Shown here: in pieces, positions 37,351-45,839 of the stretch
Numbering within the stretch: the first letter of the stretch is position 1
How the letters are laid out: each line of letters starts with the position of its first letter
Assembly: GCA_031274995.1 (NCBI GenBank)
Contig: JAISPJ010000091.1
Coordinates: forward strand, 1-64,000
Reading direction: 5' to 3'
From: Azoarcus sp.
GTDB taxonomy: Bacteria; Pseudomonadota; Gammaproteobacteria; Burkholderiales; Rhodocyclaceae
DNA: 64,000 nucleotides
The notes under the pieces: model-generated
Database searches by the model: none
The model's input: the letters and a program-made list of their open reading frames with translations, nothing else
What the model was told of the DNA's origin: nothing
Made by a program: the position numbers and the translations under genes

Positions 37351-39264
37351 ATGCCCCTCCACCCCGCCACACTTCAATTCGCCACGGACGGCACGCCTTA
37401 TTCGGACTTGTTCGATGATGTTTATCACTCCGCCGACGGGGGGCTCGGGCAGGCGCGGCATGTTTTTCTGGGCGGGAACAACCTGCCGGAACGCTGGCGC
37501 GGGCGAGATCGTTTCGTTATCGCGGAAACGGGATTCGGAACCGGGTTGAATTTTCTGGCATGTTGGGCGGCCTGGCGGGAAGACGCTGGCCGTTCGCGCA
37601 CACTGCATTTCATTTCCTGCGAACTGCACCCGTTCCGGGCCGATGATCTGGCGCAGCTCCACTTCAGTTGGCCGGAACTTGCGCCGCTCGCCGCTCAATT
37701 GCACGCCCAATGGCCCGCGCTCGCGAACGGGATGCACCGCCTGCATCTGGATGGGGGGCGGGTCTGCCTAACTCTGTATTTCGGCGATGTCCGTGAAGGG
37801 CTGGCGCAGATCGATGCCTGCGTTGACGCTTTTTTTCTGGATGGTTTTTCCCCCGCCAAAAATCCGGCCATGTGGTCGGCACGGGTTTTTCATCTGCTCT
37901 CACGGCTGGCCGCGCCGGATGCGACGCTGGCAACCTGGTCAGTCGCGGCAGATGTGCGCGAAGGATTGCGCCGCGCCAGGTTCGTCGTCGAAAAAGCGCC
38001 CGGTTTTGGCGGCAAGCGGGAGATGCTGCGCGGCACGCTCCATTCAGAGGCACGTGTCCACAAACCTTCTTCACCCCCGGCCTTGCGTCACGCGGTCATC
38101 ATCGGCGCAGGCGCGGCAGGGACGGCGGCGGCAGAGCGCCTGTGCGCACGCGGTTGGGAGGTCGACATCATCGACTTCGCCCACGGGCCGGGTCAGGGCG
38201 CTTCAGGCAACCATGCCGGTGTATTGCGCCCCCAACTCAGTTTTGACGACAACCGGATGAGCCGGTTATCCCGCGCCAGCGCACTTTATGGCTGGCGGCG
38301 CATCGAAGAAACGATTTCTGCCGGAATTCCGGTCCGTGCTGCGGCCTGCGGTGTTTTCCATCTTGCGCACGACGAAACGCAGGAAACCCGAATGCGGGCC
38401 ACGACCGAGCGCCTCGCTCTGCCCGGCGAATTGCTGCGCTATGCGGACGCCGGCACCGCGAGCGAAATCATTGGCTGGCGCGTCCCGCACGGCGGCTGGT
38501 ATTTCCCAAACTGCGGATGGGTGCAGCCTCCGAGTCTGTGCGCGGCCAACCTCGCAACCCATTCAAACCTCGTCCGCACGCATTGGCCGCAGTTCGTGGC
38601 CCGTATCGAATACAGGGGATATCTGTGGCATGCGCTCGCCACAGATGGCAGCATCATCGCCAGTGCGCCCGTCATGATTCTTGCCGCCGGGACGGGACTT
38701 TCCGGCTTTCCGCACGCCGCGCCGACACCGGTGTACAGCGCACGCGGCCAGGTCAGCGTATTACCCACGGCGGAGAATAGCCCCCCGCAGGCCGTTGTCT
38801 GCTGTGGCGGTTACGTTACGCCCGAAGTCGACGGTTTGCGCTGTGCGGGGGCCAGCTTCGATCTTGGTGACCCCGACCCTGAACCCCGACTTGGCGACCA
38901 ACAAATGAACCTCGCCAAGCTGGAAAGCATTTTGCCTGGCTACACCGCCGGACTGGATGCCGCCATGCTTGGCGCACGGGTAAGTTTCCGCCCCGTCTCA
39001 ACAGACCGCCTGCCGCTGGCCGGAGCCGTGCCGACTGCCACGCAGGGCGTTCCACTCGCTGCACAGGCGCGTCATCCAGGGCTTTACATGATCTCCGGCT
39101 TCGGTTCACGCGGGCTGGCATGGGCGGCGCTTATGGGCGAACTGCTGGCATCACGGATAGAAGGCGAACCGCTGCCAATCGAACGAGAACTGGCCGACGC
39201 TACCGATCCAGGGCGGTTTTTATTGCGCCGATACCGGAAACATGTTACGGAAGACACCCCATAA
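37351..39264 (+). CDS. mnmC: Bifunctional tRNA mnm5s2U34 biosynthesis protein MnmC
   Basis: A 637-residue fusion. The N-terminal methyltransferase half (MnmC2) has AETGFGTGLNFLACWAAW and VDAFFLDGFSPAKNPAMW. The C-terminal FAD-dependent half (MnmC1) starts with the dinucleotide motif HAVIIGAGAAGTAAAERLCA near residue 250 and has ASGNHAGVLRPQLS and, near the end, FRPVSTDRLPLAGAVP and GFGSRGLAWAALMGELLAS. It finishes the mnm5 modification at the wobble uridine of several tRNAs. The ATG at 37351 gives the family start; an upstream start at 37291 was rejected. Confidence 0.95.
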   Translation: MPLHPATLQFATDGTPYSDLFDDVYHSADGGLGQARHVFLGGNNLPERWRGRDRFVIAETGFGTGLNFLACWAAWREDAGRSRTLHFISCELHPFRADDLAQLHFSWPELAPLAAQLHAQWPALANGMHRLHLDGGRVCLTLYFGDVREGLAQIDACVDAFFLDGFSPAKNPAMWSARVFHLLSRLAAPDATLATWSVAADVREGLRRARFVVEKAPGFGGKREMLRGTLHSEARVHKPSSPPALRHAVIIGAGAAGTAAAERLCARGWEVDIIDFAHGPGQGASGNHAGVLRPQLSFDDNRMSRLSRASALYGWRRIEETISAGIPVRAAACGVFHLAHDETQETRMRATTERLALPGELLRYADAGTASEIIGWRVPHGGWYFPNCGWVQPPSLCAANLATHSNLVRTHWPQFVARIEYRGYLWHALATDGSIIASAPVMILAAGTGLSGFPHAAPTPVYSARGQVSVLPTAENSPPQAVVCCGGYVTPEVDGLRCAGASFDLGDPDPEPRLGDQQMNLAKLESILPGYTAGLDAAMLGARVSFRPVSTDRLPLAGAVPTATQGVPLAAQARHPGLYMISGFGSRGLAWAALMGELLASRIEGEPLPIERELADATDPGRFLLRRYRKHVTEDTP

Positions 39265-39344
39265 CGCGCATGACAATGTGAATAAAGTCAGTAACAGATT
39301 GTATCCACACCGTATAGTTCAAAAAAATCTAGCTGGACACGTTC

Positions 39345-41363
39345 ATGCAATACAGGCTCATCGTTTTTCTGAGCAGTGCCGTGCTTGCCGCTGCTTTTGC
39401 AACCATTGGCGGGTATTTATATTGGCAAACCAAAAAATATTCTGAAATCGAACTCGTTGACAGTACCGACAAACTTTACAGCATCTATACCATCCAGAAT
39501 GAAATCCTGTCGCGGCATGCGCAGGCTCTGGCCTACAGCATCGCCACCAATACGGAAATCCAGCACTTACTGGACGAAGGCAACGCAGCCGTGCATGCCG
39601 AGGGTGGGCACGGTGGCGGCAAACGCGCAGCGCGCGTGAGGGATGCGCTTCGAGAATACGTCAACCAGCAATGGGGCGACCTGCCTATGCAGCACGAGGT
39701 GCAGCATATGCATTTTATATTGCCCGACGGTGTTTCCTTCCTGCGCATGGATGTACCGTCCCATTTTGGCGATTCTTTACTCTCTGCCCGGCCCATGCTG
39801 GCCGACACCGCACGGGATCACCTGCCCCGCTGCGGTTTCGAGATTGGGCATACCTACACCGGTTTGATTGGAATAGCACCGGTCATGCGTGTATCGCCCA
39901 GTAACGGCAAGCGCTTCGTCGGTATGATAGAAGCCGGTTTTGACACCGGCCGTCAGATCAGGAGACTGGACAAGCAGCTCAATATCGGGATCGCCTTGCT
40001 GCTCAACAACCATCGAATTCTCAACGCGACGCCGGAGAGTCATCAGCCCACGACGCTGGCTCACAGGCACTTCATCCTCGCGGCAAGCCGCCCTGAAGTA
40101 AACAACTGGCTCAGAGACGGGCTATTGCCCGAGAGCAGACGTACCCCGCAAACCCAACTCCTGGCTTGGCAAGGGCGGCAATTTCAATTGATCTCATTTG
40201 CTCTTGACGATCACCAAAGCCAACTCGACCCGCAGTTTGAGCCGCCGGGGACAGTATTGCTCTGGCACGACATCACTCCCCATACCCAGCGCCTCGAAGC
40301 TAAGCACACCGCGATATTCCGTGGCATTTTTACTGTCTATGCCATCACTCAATTCGCTCTTCTCGTATTGATACGGCTGTTTCGCCGCGAATGGGAACGC
40401 CGCTTGAAGAAAAACACGACCACCATTGAGAATCTCTCCCAGCGAAACGCCTTGCTGCTCGATACTGCTGCCGATGGTATCTGCGGCATCGACCACAACG
40501 GCTGCATCACTTTCATCAACCGCGCAGCACTCACCATGCACGGTTATCAACTCGAAGAGGTGATGGGCAAGAATCTGTACAGCCTCTTCCACCGCAATGA
40601 TCCCGGCGGGCAAGCAACCCTTATCGAAAACTGTCAGCTCATGCAAGCCTTGAGCGACAGAAAATCACGTGAAAGCGAAGAGTGGCTTTCCCGGCGCGAC
40701 GGCAGTTGTTTCCCGGCAAAAATGACGATTACGCCAATTCGCGGGCAAGGCCCAGAAAACGGCGCAGTAGTCGTGTTCCACGACATCACCGAGCAACGCA
40801 ACCGGCAAGAAGCCCTGCTGCAGCTCGCCACGACCGATTCGCTCACCGGAGCCAGCAACCGCCGCCACTTCCTCGACCAACTCGAAGCCGAACTGTCACG
40901 GCAACGCCGTCATGGAGGCTCGACATCGCTTCTGATGACCGATCTTGACCTCTTCAAACGCGTCAACGACGGACACGGCCACGCAGCAGGCGACGCCGTG
41001 CTTAGCCATTTCGTGCACATCGTTCGCCAAACCGTGCGCCGCAGCGACATCATCGGGCGCCTGGGCGGCGAGGAATTCGCCATCCTGCTGCCCGGCGTTG
41101 GCATCAGCGGGGCGCGCGAACTCGCCGAGCGGTTGCGGAATGTCTTCGAACACACCCCAGCCAAGATAGGCAACGTTTTCATACCGGCCACGGTCAGTAT
41201 CGGCATCTCCGATTTGCGCGTAGAAGACAGAACAGCCGACTCGCCCTTGCACCGGGCCGACGAGGCGCTCTACTCCGCCAAGGAGGCAGGGCGTAATTGC
41301 ACCATGGTCTACAATCCCGACTGGCAGCGAAGCAACCTCCCCGGCACCAACACCGCATCGTGA
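39345..41363 (+). CDS. Membrane diguanylate cyclase: dCache_3-like sensor, PAS, GGDEF
   Basis: A 672-residue signalling protein. The first membrane helix is at about 5-26, a periplasmic sensor spans about 27-322, and the second helix is at about 327-346. The sensor resembles dCache_3-type domains (MHFILPDGVSFLRMD, FGDSLLSARPMLADT, GFEIGHTYTGLIGIAPV). A PAS domain follows (about 365-485, AADGICGIDHNGCITFINRA). The C-terminal cyclase domain has the active site GGEEF at 574-578 and an RxxD inhibitory site (RRSD, 565-568) five residues before it. It should make c-di-GMP with product feedback. Ligand unknown. It is convergent with rmuC. Confidence 0.92.
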   Translation: MQYRLIVFLSSAVLAAAFATIGGYLYWQTKKYSEIELVDSTDKLYSIYTIQNEILSRHAQALAYSIATNTEIQHLLDEGNAAVHAEGGHGGGKRAARVRDALREYVNQQWGDLPMQHEVQHMHFILPDGVSFLRMDVPSHFGDSLLSARPMLADTARDHLPRCGFEIGHTYTGLIGIAPVMRVSPSNGKRFVGMIEAGFDTGRQIRRLDKQLNIGIALLLNNHRILNATPESHQPTTLAHRHFILAASRPEVNNWLRDGLLPESRRTPQTQLLAWQGRQFQLISFALDDHQSQLDPQFEPPGTVLLWHDITPHTQRLEAKHTAIFRGIFTVYAITQFALLVLIRLFRREWERRLKKNTTTIENLSQRNALLLDTAADGICGIDHNGCITFINRAALTMHGYQLEEVMGKNLYSLFHRNDPGGQATLIENCQLMQALSDRKSRESEEWLSRRDGSCFPAKMTITPIRGQGPENGAVVVFHDITEQRNRQEALLQLATTDSLTGASNRRHFLDQLEAELSRQRRHGGSTSLLMTDLDLFKRVNDGHGHAAGDAVLSHFVHIVRQTVRRSDIIGRLGGEEFAILLPGVGISGARELAERLRNVFEHTPAKIGNVFIPATVSIGISDLRVEDRTADSPLHRADEALYSAKEAGRNCTMVYNPDWQRSNLPGTNTAS

Positions 41364-41415
41364 CCAGGAGCCCGGCGCGGGGACGGCAAATTGTCCGCTT
41401 TACGGGATATGGGTA

Positions 41416-42627
41416 TTATTCCGTGTCAGGTTCTTCCAACGTGCTTGCAGCGCTGAGACCCTCCGTTTCATCGAGCCGGACAGATTCGATGCGCTGAAAA
41501 TGGGCACTGATCTTGCGGCTGGAAATGTGGACTTCTTCCACGTCCTTGTTCGCCTGTCCGATATGGCGGGCCAGTGCGCTCATTCGTTCGTCGAATCGTC
41601 CGAAATCCTTCGCCAACCGCCCCAGCTCTTCCTGGATCACATGAACCTGACGGCGGGTTTCCATGTCTTTGAGCACCGCACGCGCGGTATTGAGCACTGC
41701 CATCAGGGTAGTCGGCGAGACAATCCATACCCGCCGTGCCTGCGAATAGGCAATGATCCCGGAATGCGAGGCATGCAGTTCGGCAAAAACCGCTTCGGCA
41801 GGCAGAAACATCACCGCGCCATCCGCGGTGACCCCCGGCAGGATGTATTTATCGGCAATGGTATCGATGTGGCGGCGCACATCGGCACGAAAGGCCGCCT
41901 GTGCGGCCTTTCGGTCGGCCTGCGCCAGCGCGGAATCGAACATCCGGTTATAGTTTTCGAGCGGAAATTTGGCATCAATGGCCACTTTGCCCGTGGGCGG
42001 GGGCAGGTCAAGCAGACAATCCGCCCGGCTGCCGTTGGGCAGCGTCGCCTGGAAGATAAAGGCGTTTGGCGGCAGCGCGTTTCGCACCAAGGCTTCAAGC
42101 TGCACTTCGCCAAACGCGCCGCGTGTGCGCTTGTCCCCCAAGATTTCCTGGAGGCTCACAACGCTGGAGGTGAGCGCCTCAATCTTTTTCTGCGCTTCGT
42201 CTATCGCCGCCAAGCGTGTCATGACGCCAGTGAAAGTATCGTGGGTCTTGCGCAAACCTTCGTCGAGCCGGGTGTTGACTTGCCCGGAGAGCGTCTGCAA
42301 CTGGCCTTCCACGCTGCGCGTGAGGGTTTCGATGGAGCGCGACAACTGCACCGAGGCCGCCGTCAGCCCGTTCTGAAGCAGTTCGCGGTCGGCTCGCGCA
42401 TGTTCTCCGACGCGGTCTGTCTGGCGTTCCAACCCTTCGTGCAAATCTCGCAGCATTTCCCGATGCTGATCGAGCGCACGGCGCTCCAACGCTTCGTTGA
42501 TGCGTTCCAACAGCAGGCGTTCGCGATGCCCCGTCATCACGGCTTGCCAAGCCAGCACCAAGGCAATTCCGGTCAAAAGGACAAATCCCGCAAGGATAAG
42601 AGGGAATTGCGGCAGGCCATCCATCAT
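41416..42627 (-). CDS. rmuC: DNA recombination protein RmuC
   Basis: A 403-residue protein with one N-terminal hydrophobic helix (FPLILAGFVLLTGIALVLAW), a long coiled coil (about 35-140) and the RmuC nuclease-like domain (GAFGEVQLEALVRNALPP, SRADCLLDLPP, KVAIDAKFPLENYNRM, AVMFLPAEAVFAELH, RVWIVSPTTLMAVLNTARAV). Family members limit inverted-repeat-mediated rearrangements. The start is the first of two adjacent ATGs, 4 nt after the stop of the upstream amidohydrolase, so the two are co-transcribed. Confidence 0.94.
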   Translation of the reverse strand: MMDGLPQFPLILAGFVLLTGIALVLAWQAVMTGHRERLLLERINEALERRALDQHREMLRDLHEGLERQTDRVGEHARADRELLQNGLTAASVQLSRSIETLTRSVEGQLQTLSGQVNTRLDEGLRKTHDTFTGVMTRLAAIDEAQKKIEALTSSVVSLQEILGDKRTRGAFGEVQLEALVRNALPPNAFIFQATLPNGSRADCLLDLPPPTGKVAIDAKFPLENYNRMFDSALAQADRKAAQAAFRADVRRHIDTIADKYILPGVTADGAVMFLPAEAVFAELHASHSGIIAYSQARRVWIVSPTTLMAVLNTARAVLKDMETRRQVHVIQEELGRLAKDFGRFDERMSALARHIGQANKDVEEVHISSRKISAHFQRIESVRLDETEGLSAASTLEEPDTE

Positions 42628-42631
42628 CGCT

Positions 42632-43828
42632 TCACTCCGAACGCTCCGCCCTGCCAAGCACGTGCCGGACAAGTTCCACCCAATACGCCGCCCCGATGGG
42701 AAGAATGTCGTCATTGAAGTCGTAGGCCGGATTATGCAACCCCGCGCAACCGCCATGCCCGCATCCGGGCGGGTCATTGCCAATCCATATGTAAGCGCCG
42801 GGTTTGTGCTGGAGATAGAAGGCAAAATCTTCCGCGCCCATGCTTGGGCGCTCGCCGGTACGTACATGCTCTTGCCCCACGACTGCGGCGGCGGCTTGCC
42901 GACAGTATGCGGCTTCGGCGGCGGTATTGACCGTCGGCGGATAGCTGTCGCCGCGCGCCGAAAAATCAATCTCCACGCCGAAAGCCCCGGACAGACCCGC
43001 GCATAGCTCTCTGAGGCGTGTGAGTGCCTTTTGCCGCACGTCTTCGGAAAAACTGCGCAGGGTTCCTGATAGTTCCGCCTGACTGGGCAAGACGTTATAG
43101 ACATCCCCTGCGTGAAAACAGGTGACGGCAACCACGGCGGTATCGAAGGGGTCGAGTGAGCGCGAAACAACGCTTTGTACGGCCTGTACCAGCGCCGCCC
43201 CGGCATGGAGGGGATCAATGGTCAGATGCGGCATGGCTGCGTGCCCGCCAACACCCCGGATGCGAATATCGAAGCGATCCGTTCCTCCCATGACCTGCCC
43301 GGCATGCACGGCGAAATCTCCGGCGGGCAGCCCCGGCCAGTTGTGCATACCGTAAATCGCTTCCATCGGAAACCGTTCGAAAAGGCCATCTTTAACCATG
43401 ACCTGTGCGCCACCACTGCTTTCTTCTGCCGGCTGAAAGATCAGATACACGGTTCCATCAAAATCGCGCGAGGCCGCAAGCAGCCTTGCCGCTCCCAGCA
43501 GCATCGTGGTATGGCCGTCGTGCCCGCAGGCATGCATGCGGCCTTCAAACACGGAACGATGAGCAAAGGAGTTGGCTTCATTCAGCGGCAGCGCATCCAT
43601 GTCGGCCCGCAAACCTATTGCCCGCGTGCCACGCCCCGCGCGCAGCACCCCGACCACGCCGGTCTTGGCCAAACCGCGATGTGTCTCGATGCCCAGCGCA
43701 GCCAACTCGCGCACCACTACGTCCGATGTGCGCGTCTCAAAGAAAGCCAGTTCAGGATGGGCGTGTAAATCGCGGCGGATGGACTGCAAAGCCACACGCG
43801 CCTCAAAGGCAGAATCGAGGATATTCAT
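42632..43828 (-). CDS. M20-family amidohydrolase (hippurate hydrolase-like)
   Basis: A 398-residue metallo-hydrolase. The N-terminus IRRDLHAHPELAFFE, the metal-ligand segment GRMHACGHDGHTTMLLGAA, FQPAEESSGGAQVMVKDGL, MHNWPGLPAGDFAVH, the dimerisation-domain RGVGGHAAMPHLTIDP and the C-terminal MGAEDFAFYLQHKPG and GLHNPAYDFND are characteristic of the hippuricase/N-acyl-amino-acid hydrolase group. The true substrate cannot be read from sequence. It lies upstream of rmuC on the same strand. Confidence 0.93.
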   Translation of the reverse strand: MNILDSAFEARVALQSIRRDLHAHPELAFFETRTSDVVVRELAALGIETHRGLAKTGVVGVLRAGRGTRAIGLRADMDALPLNEANSFAHRSVFEGRMHACGHDGHTTMLLGAARLLAASRDFDGTVYLIFQPAEESSGGAQVMVKDGLFERFPMEAIYGMHNWPGLPAGDFAVHAGQVMGGTDRFDIRIRGVGGHAAMPHLTIDPLHAGAALVQAVQSVVSRSLDPFDTAVVAVTCFHAGDVYNVLPSQAELSGTLRSFSEDVRQKALTRLRELCAGLSGAFGVEIDFSARGDSYPPTVNTAAEAAYCRQAAAAVVGQEHVRTGERPSMGAEDFAFYLQHKPGAYIWIGNDPPGCGHGGCAGLHNPAYDFNDDILPIGAAYWVELVRHVLGRAERSE

Positions 43829-43956
43829 AGGTGAAGATGCAATGATAATTAAAAAAGGAGAACACTTGGAAGTGTATTAAATTCCTGCCTTTCAGGGAAA
43901 CAGGCACACGAAGCCCACAGCTTCTCCTTAGAACTTCCCACCCCTGCGGCCTTGGG

Positions 43957-43979
43957 TTTCCGCTTTCGCGGGAATGACG
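43957..43979. repeat. Third locus of the GCGGGAATGACG palindromic repeat
   Basis: TTTCCGC-TTTC-GCGGGAATGACG ends with the same 12-mer (43968-43979) as 18357-18368. The left arm has one change. It lies in the 262-nt gap between the divergent amidohydrolase gene and the pseudopilus operon; the rest of that gap is AT-rich and holds no gene. Confidence 0.65.
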
Positions 43980-44032
43980 CTGTTCACGCACCCGTTGCGA
44001 GCAGCGCCGAATAATTATTTTTGCATATCATG

Positions 44033-44061
44033 TTGACTCATAAATTCCTTTTGTATATTTT
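44033..44061 (+). promoter_or_regulatory. Sigma-70 type promoter of the pseudopilus operon
   Basis: TTGACT (44033-44038), a 17-nt spacer and TATTTT (44056-44061) give a good -35/-10 pair about 30 nt before the ATG at 44091. TATATT at 44054-44059 is an alternative -10 with a 15-nt spacer. The AT-rich context supports a promoter. Confidence 0.6.
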
Positions 44062-44090
44062 ATCATCATTATTAATAATCCCTATAGAGT

Positions 44091-45839
44091 ATGTTTTTAT
44101 CATTATCCGCCAGCAACCCGATACCCGCGCCCATCGGACAAACCCTGCTTGCCGCCGGTTTGATCGGTGACGACCAGTTGCGCATCGCCCTGCATGAGCA
44201 AACACGCAAACATCATCCTCTTGGGCAACTGTGCGTGGAACTCGGCTTCATCACCGAAACCATGCTGCGCGACGCGCTATCGAAGCGGCTCGGGCGACAA
44301 TCCGTGGAATTGAGCGGCGCCGGCGCCGTGGTCGACCCGGCAACGCTGGCGCTCGTACCCGAGGCGCTCGCCCGTCGCCATACCGTGCTGCCTTTGTCCT
44401 TCGACGACGCCGCCGCCACCCTGACCGTGGCAATGGCCAACCCGCAGGACCTCATCGCACTCGACGTACTGGCCGCGTATTGCGGGCCGGGGGTACATCT
44501 GCGCCCGGCGCTCGCCGCCGAATCCGAAATCCGCGAAGCCATCGACCGGCATTACGGATACCGGCTCGCCATCGACGATATTCTCCAGGAACTCGAAACG
44601 AGCAAACCCCCGGCAGCGAACGAAACGGGGCATCCGCTCACGCGGCTGGTCGATGCGCTGCTCGTCGACGCGGTCAAGACAGCAGCATCAGACATGCACT
44701 TCGAGCCGGAAGCCGGCTTCCTGCGCATCCGTTACCGCGTCGACGGCATCCTCCAGCAGGTTCGTGCCCTGCATCTCAACCACTGGCCAGCCATGACGGT
44801 GCGAATCAAGGTCATGGCCGGTCTCAATATCGCGGAGACCCGCGCACCGCAGGATGGTCGCGTCTCCATCACCGTCGCCGGGCGCCCGGTCGACTTCCGC
44901 GTCTCATCCATGCCGACGCTGCACGGCGAAAACATCGTGCTGCGCATCCTCGACTACCGCCGTGGCATCGTCCCGCTGAACAAAATCGGATTCGATGCCG
45001 CGCGGCTTGCCGCCATTGAACGCATATTGGCCTGTCCCGAAGGGCTGATCCTCGTCACAGGCCCAACCGGCAGCGGCAAAACCACCACTCTCTACGCCAT
45101 GCTCGACCAGCTCGATTCTGACGACGTCAACATCATGACGCTGGAAGACCCGGTCGAATGCCCAATGGCACGCATCCGCCAGACCACCGTCGGCGAAGCG
45201 GCAAAAATCAGCTTCGCCACCGGCATCCGCGCCATCCTGCGGCAAGACCCGGACATCATCCTCGTTGGTGAAATCCGCGATTCCGAGACGGCTGAAATGG
45301 CCATCCGCGCCGCGATGACCGGGCATCGCGTTTTCGCCACCCTCCACACCAACTCCGCCATCGGTTCCATCGCGCGCCTGCTCGATCTCGGCATCCGCCC
45401 GGCGCTGCTGGCCGACAATCTTCGCGGCGTCATCGCGCAACGTCTCGTGCGCCGCCTGTGCCCGGACTGCCGCCACTTGACTCCGGCCAGCGCCGGGGAA
45501 TGCTTTGGCCTCGGTCTGTTCGACGAAGAAAGCCGCAACGGTCTCATTCTCGCCCATGCGGGTGCCTGCCCGAACTGCGCCGGGAGGGGGTATAGCGGTC
45601 GGCTGCCGGTCTTCGAGGTACTGAACATGGATGAGGCACTCAATGATCTCGTCGCCACCGGGGCTTCCTCCGCCGAGATTGCGCGTGCTGTCCGTGCGCA
45701 AAAAGGCCATCTCGGCCTCGGCGACGATGGGCGGCAAAAGGCTTTGGATGGCAGTACCTCACCCGAAGAACTGCTCCGTGTCCTGGGACCGCTCGCCCCC
45801 CCGGCAGAACCAGCAACCGGGCAGGGAAAAGCATCATGA
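44091..45839 (+). CDS. GspE/PilB/MshE-type assembly ATPase
   Basis: A 582-residue secretion/pilus ATPase. The N-terminal domain holds two tandem MshEN-like motifs (about 15-37, IGQTLLAAGLIGDDQLRIAL, and 44-66, LGQLCVELGFITETMLRDAL). The ATPase core has Walker A GPTGSGKT (324-331), the Asp box, ILVGEIRD as Walker B (390-397), and the His box GHRVFATLHTNSA. A zinc-binding tetracysteine is formed by CPDC (457-460) and CPNC (493-496). It powers (pseudo)pilin assembly at the inner membrane. The basic residue often found before the (L/I)G of MshEN motifs is Pro in both copies. First gene of the operon; overlaps the next by ATGA. Confidence 0.93.
   Translation: MFLSLSASNPIPAPIGQTLLAAGLIGDDQLRIALHEQTRKHHPLGQLCVELGFITETMLRDALSKRLGRQSVELSGAGAVVDPATLALVPEALARRHTVLPLSFDDAAATLTVAMANPQDLIALDVLAAYCGPGVHLRPALAAESEIREAIDRHYGYRLAIDDILQELETSKPPAANETGHPLTRLVDALLVDAVKTAASDMHFEPEAGFLRIRYRVDGILQQVRALHLNHWPAMTVRIKVMAGLNIAETRAPQDGRVSITVAGRPVDFRVSSMPTLHGENIVLRILDYRRGIVPLNKIGFDAARLAAIERILACPEGLILVTGPTGSGKTTTLYAMLDQLDSDDVNIMTLEDPVECPMARIRQTTVGEAAKISFATGIRAILRQDPDIILVGEIRDSETAEMAIRAAMTGHRVFATLHTNSAIGSIARLLDLGIRPALLADNLRGVIAQRLVRRLCPDCRHLTPASAGECFGLGLFDEESRNGLILAHAGACPNCAGRGYSGRLPVFEVLNMDEALNDLVATGASSAEIARAVRAQKGHLGLGDDGRQKALDGSTSPEELLRVLGPLAPPAEPATGQGKAS

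Noticed and set aside
41500..42717. A 405-codon plus-strand frame opposite rmuC
   Set aside because: rmuC has the nuclease-domain motifs and a co-transcribed neighbour; the plus frame is unstructured antisense.
43803..43991. Small minus-strand frame translating to RHSRESGNP-like peptide (and similar at 18261-18476)
   Set aside because: These peptides come from the palindromic intergenic repeat and are a well-known annotation artefact.
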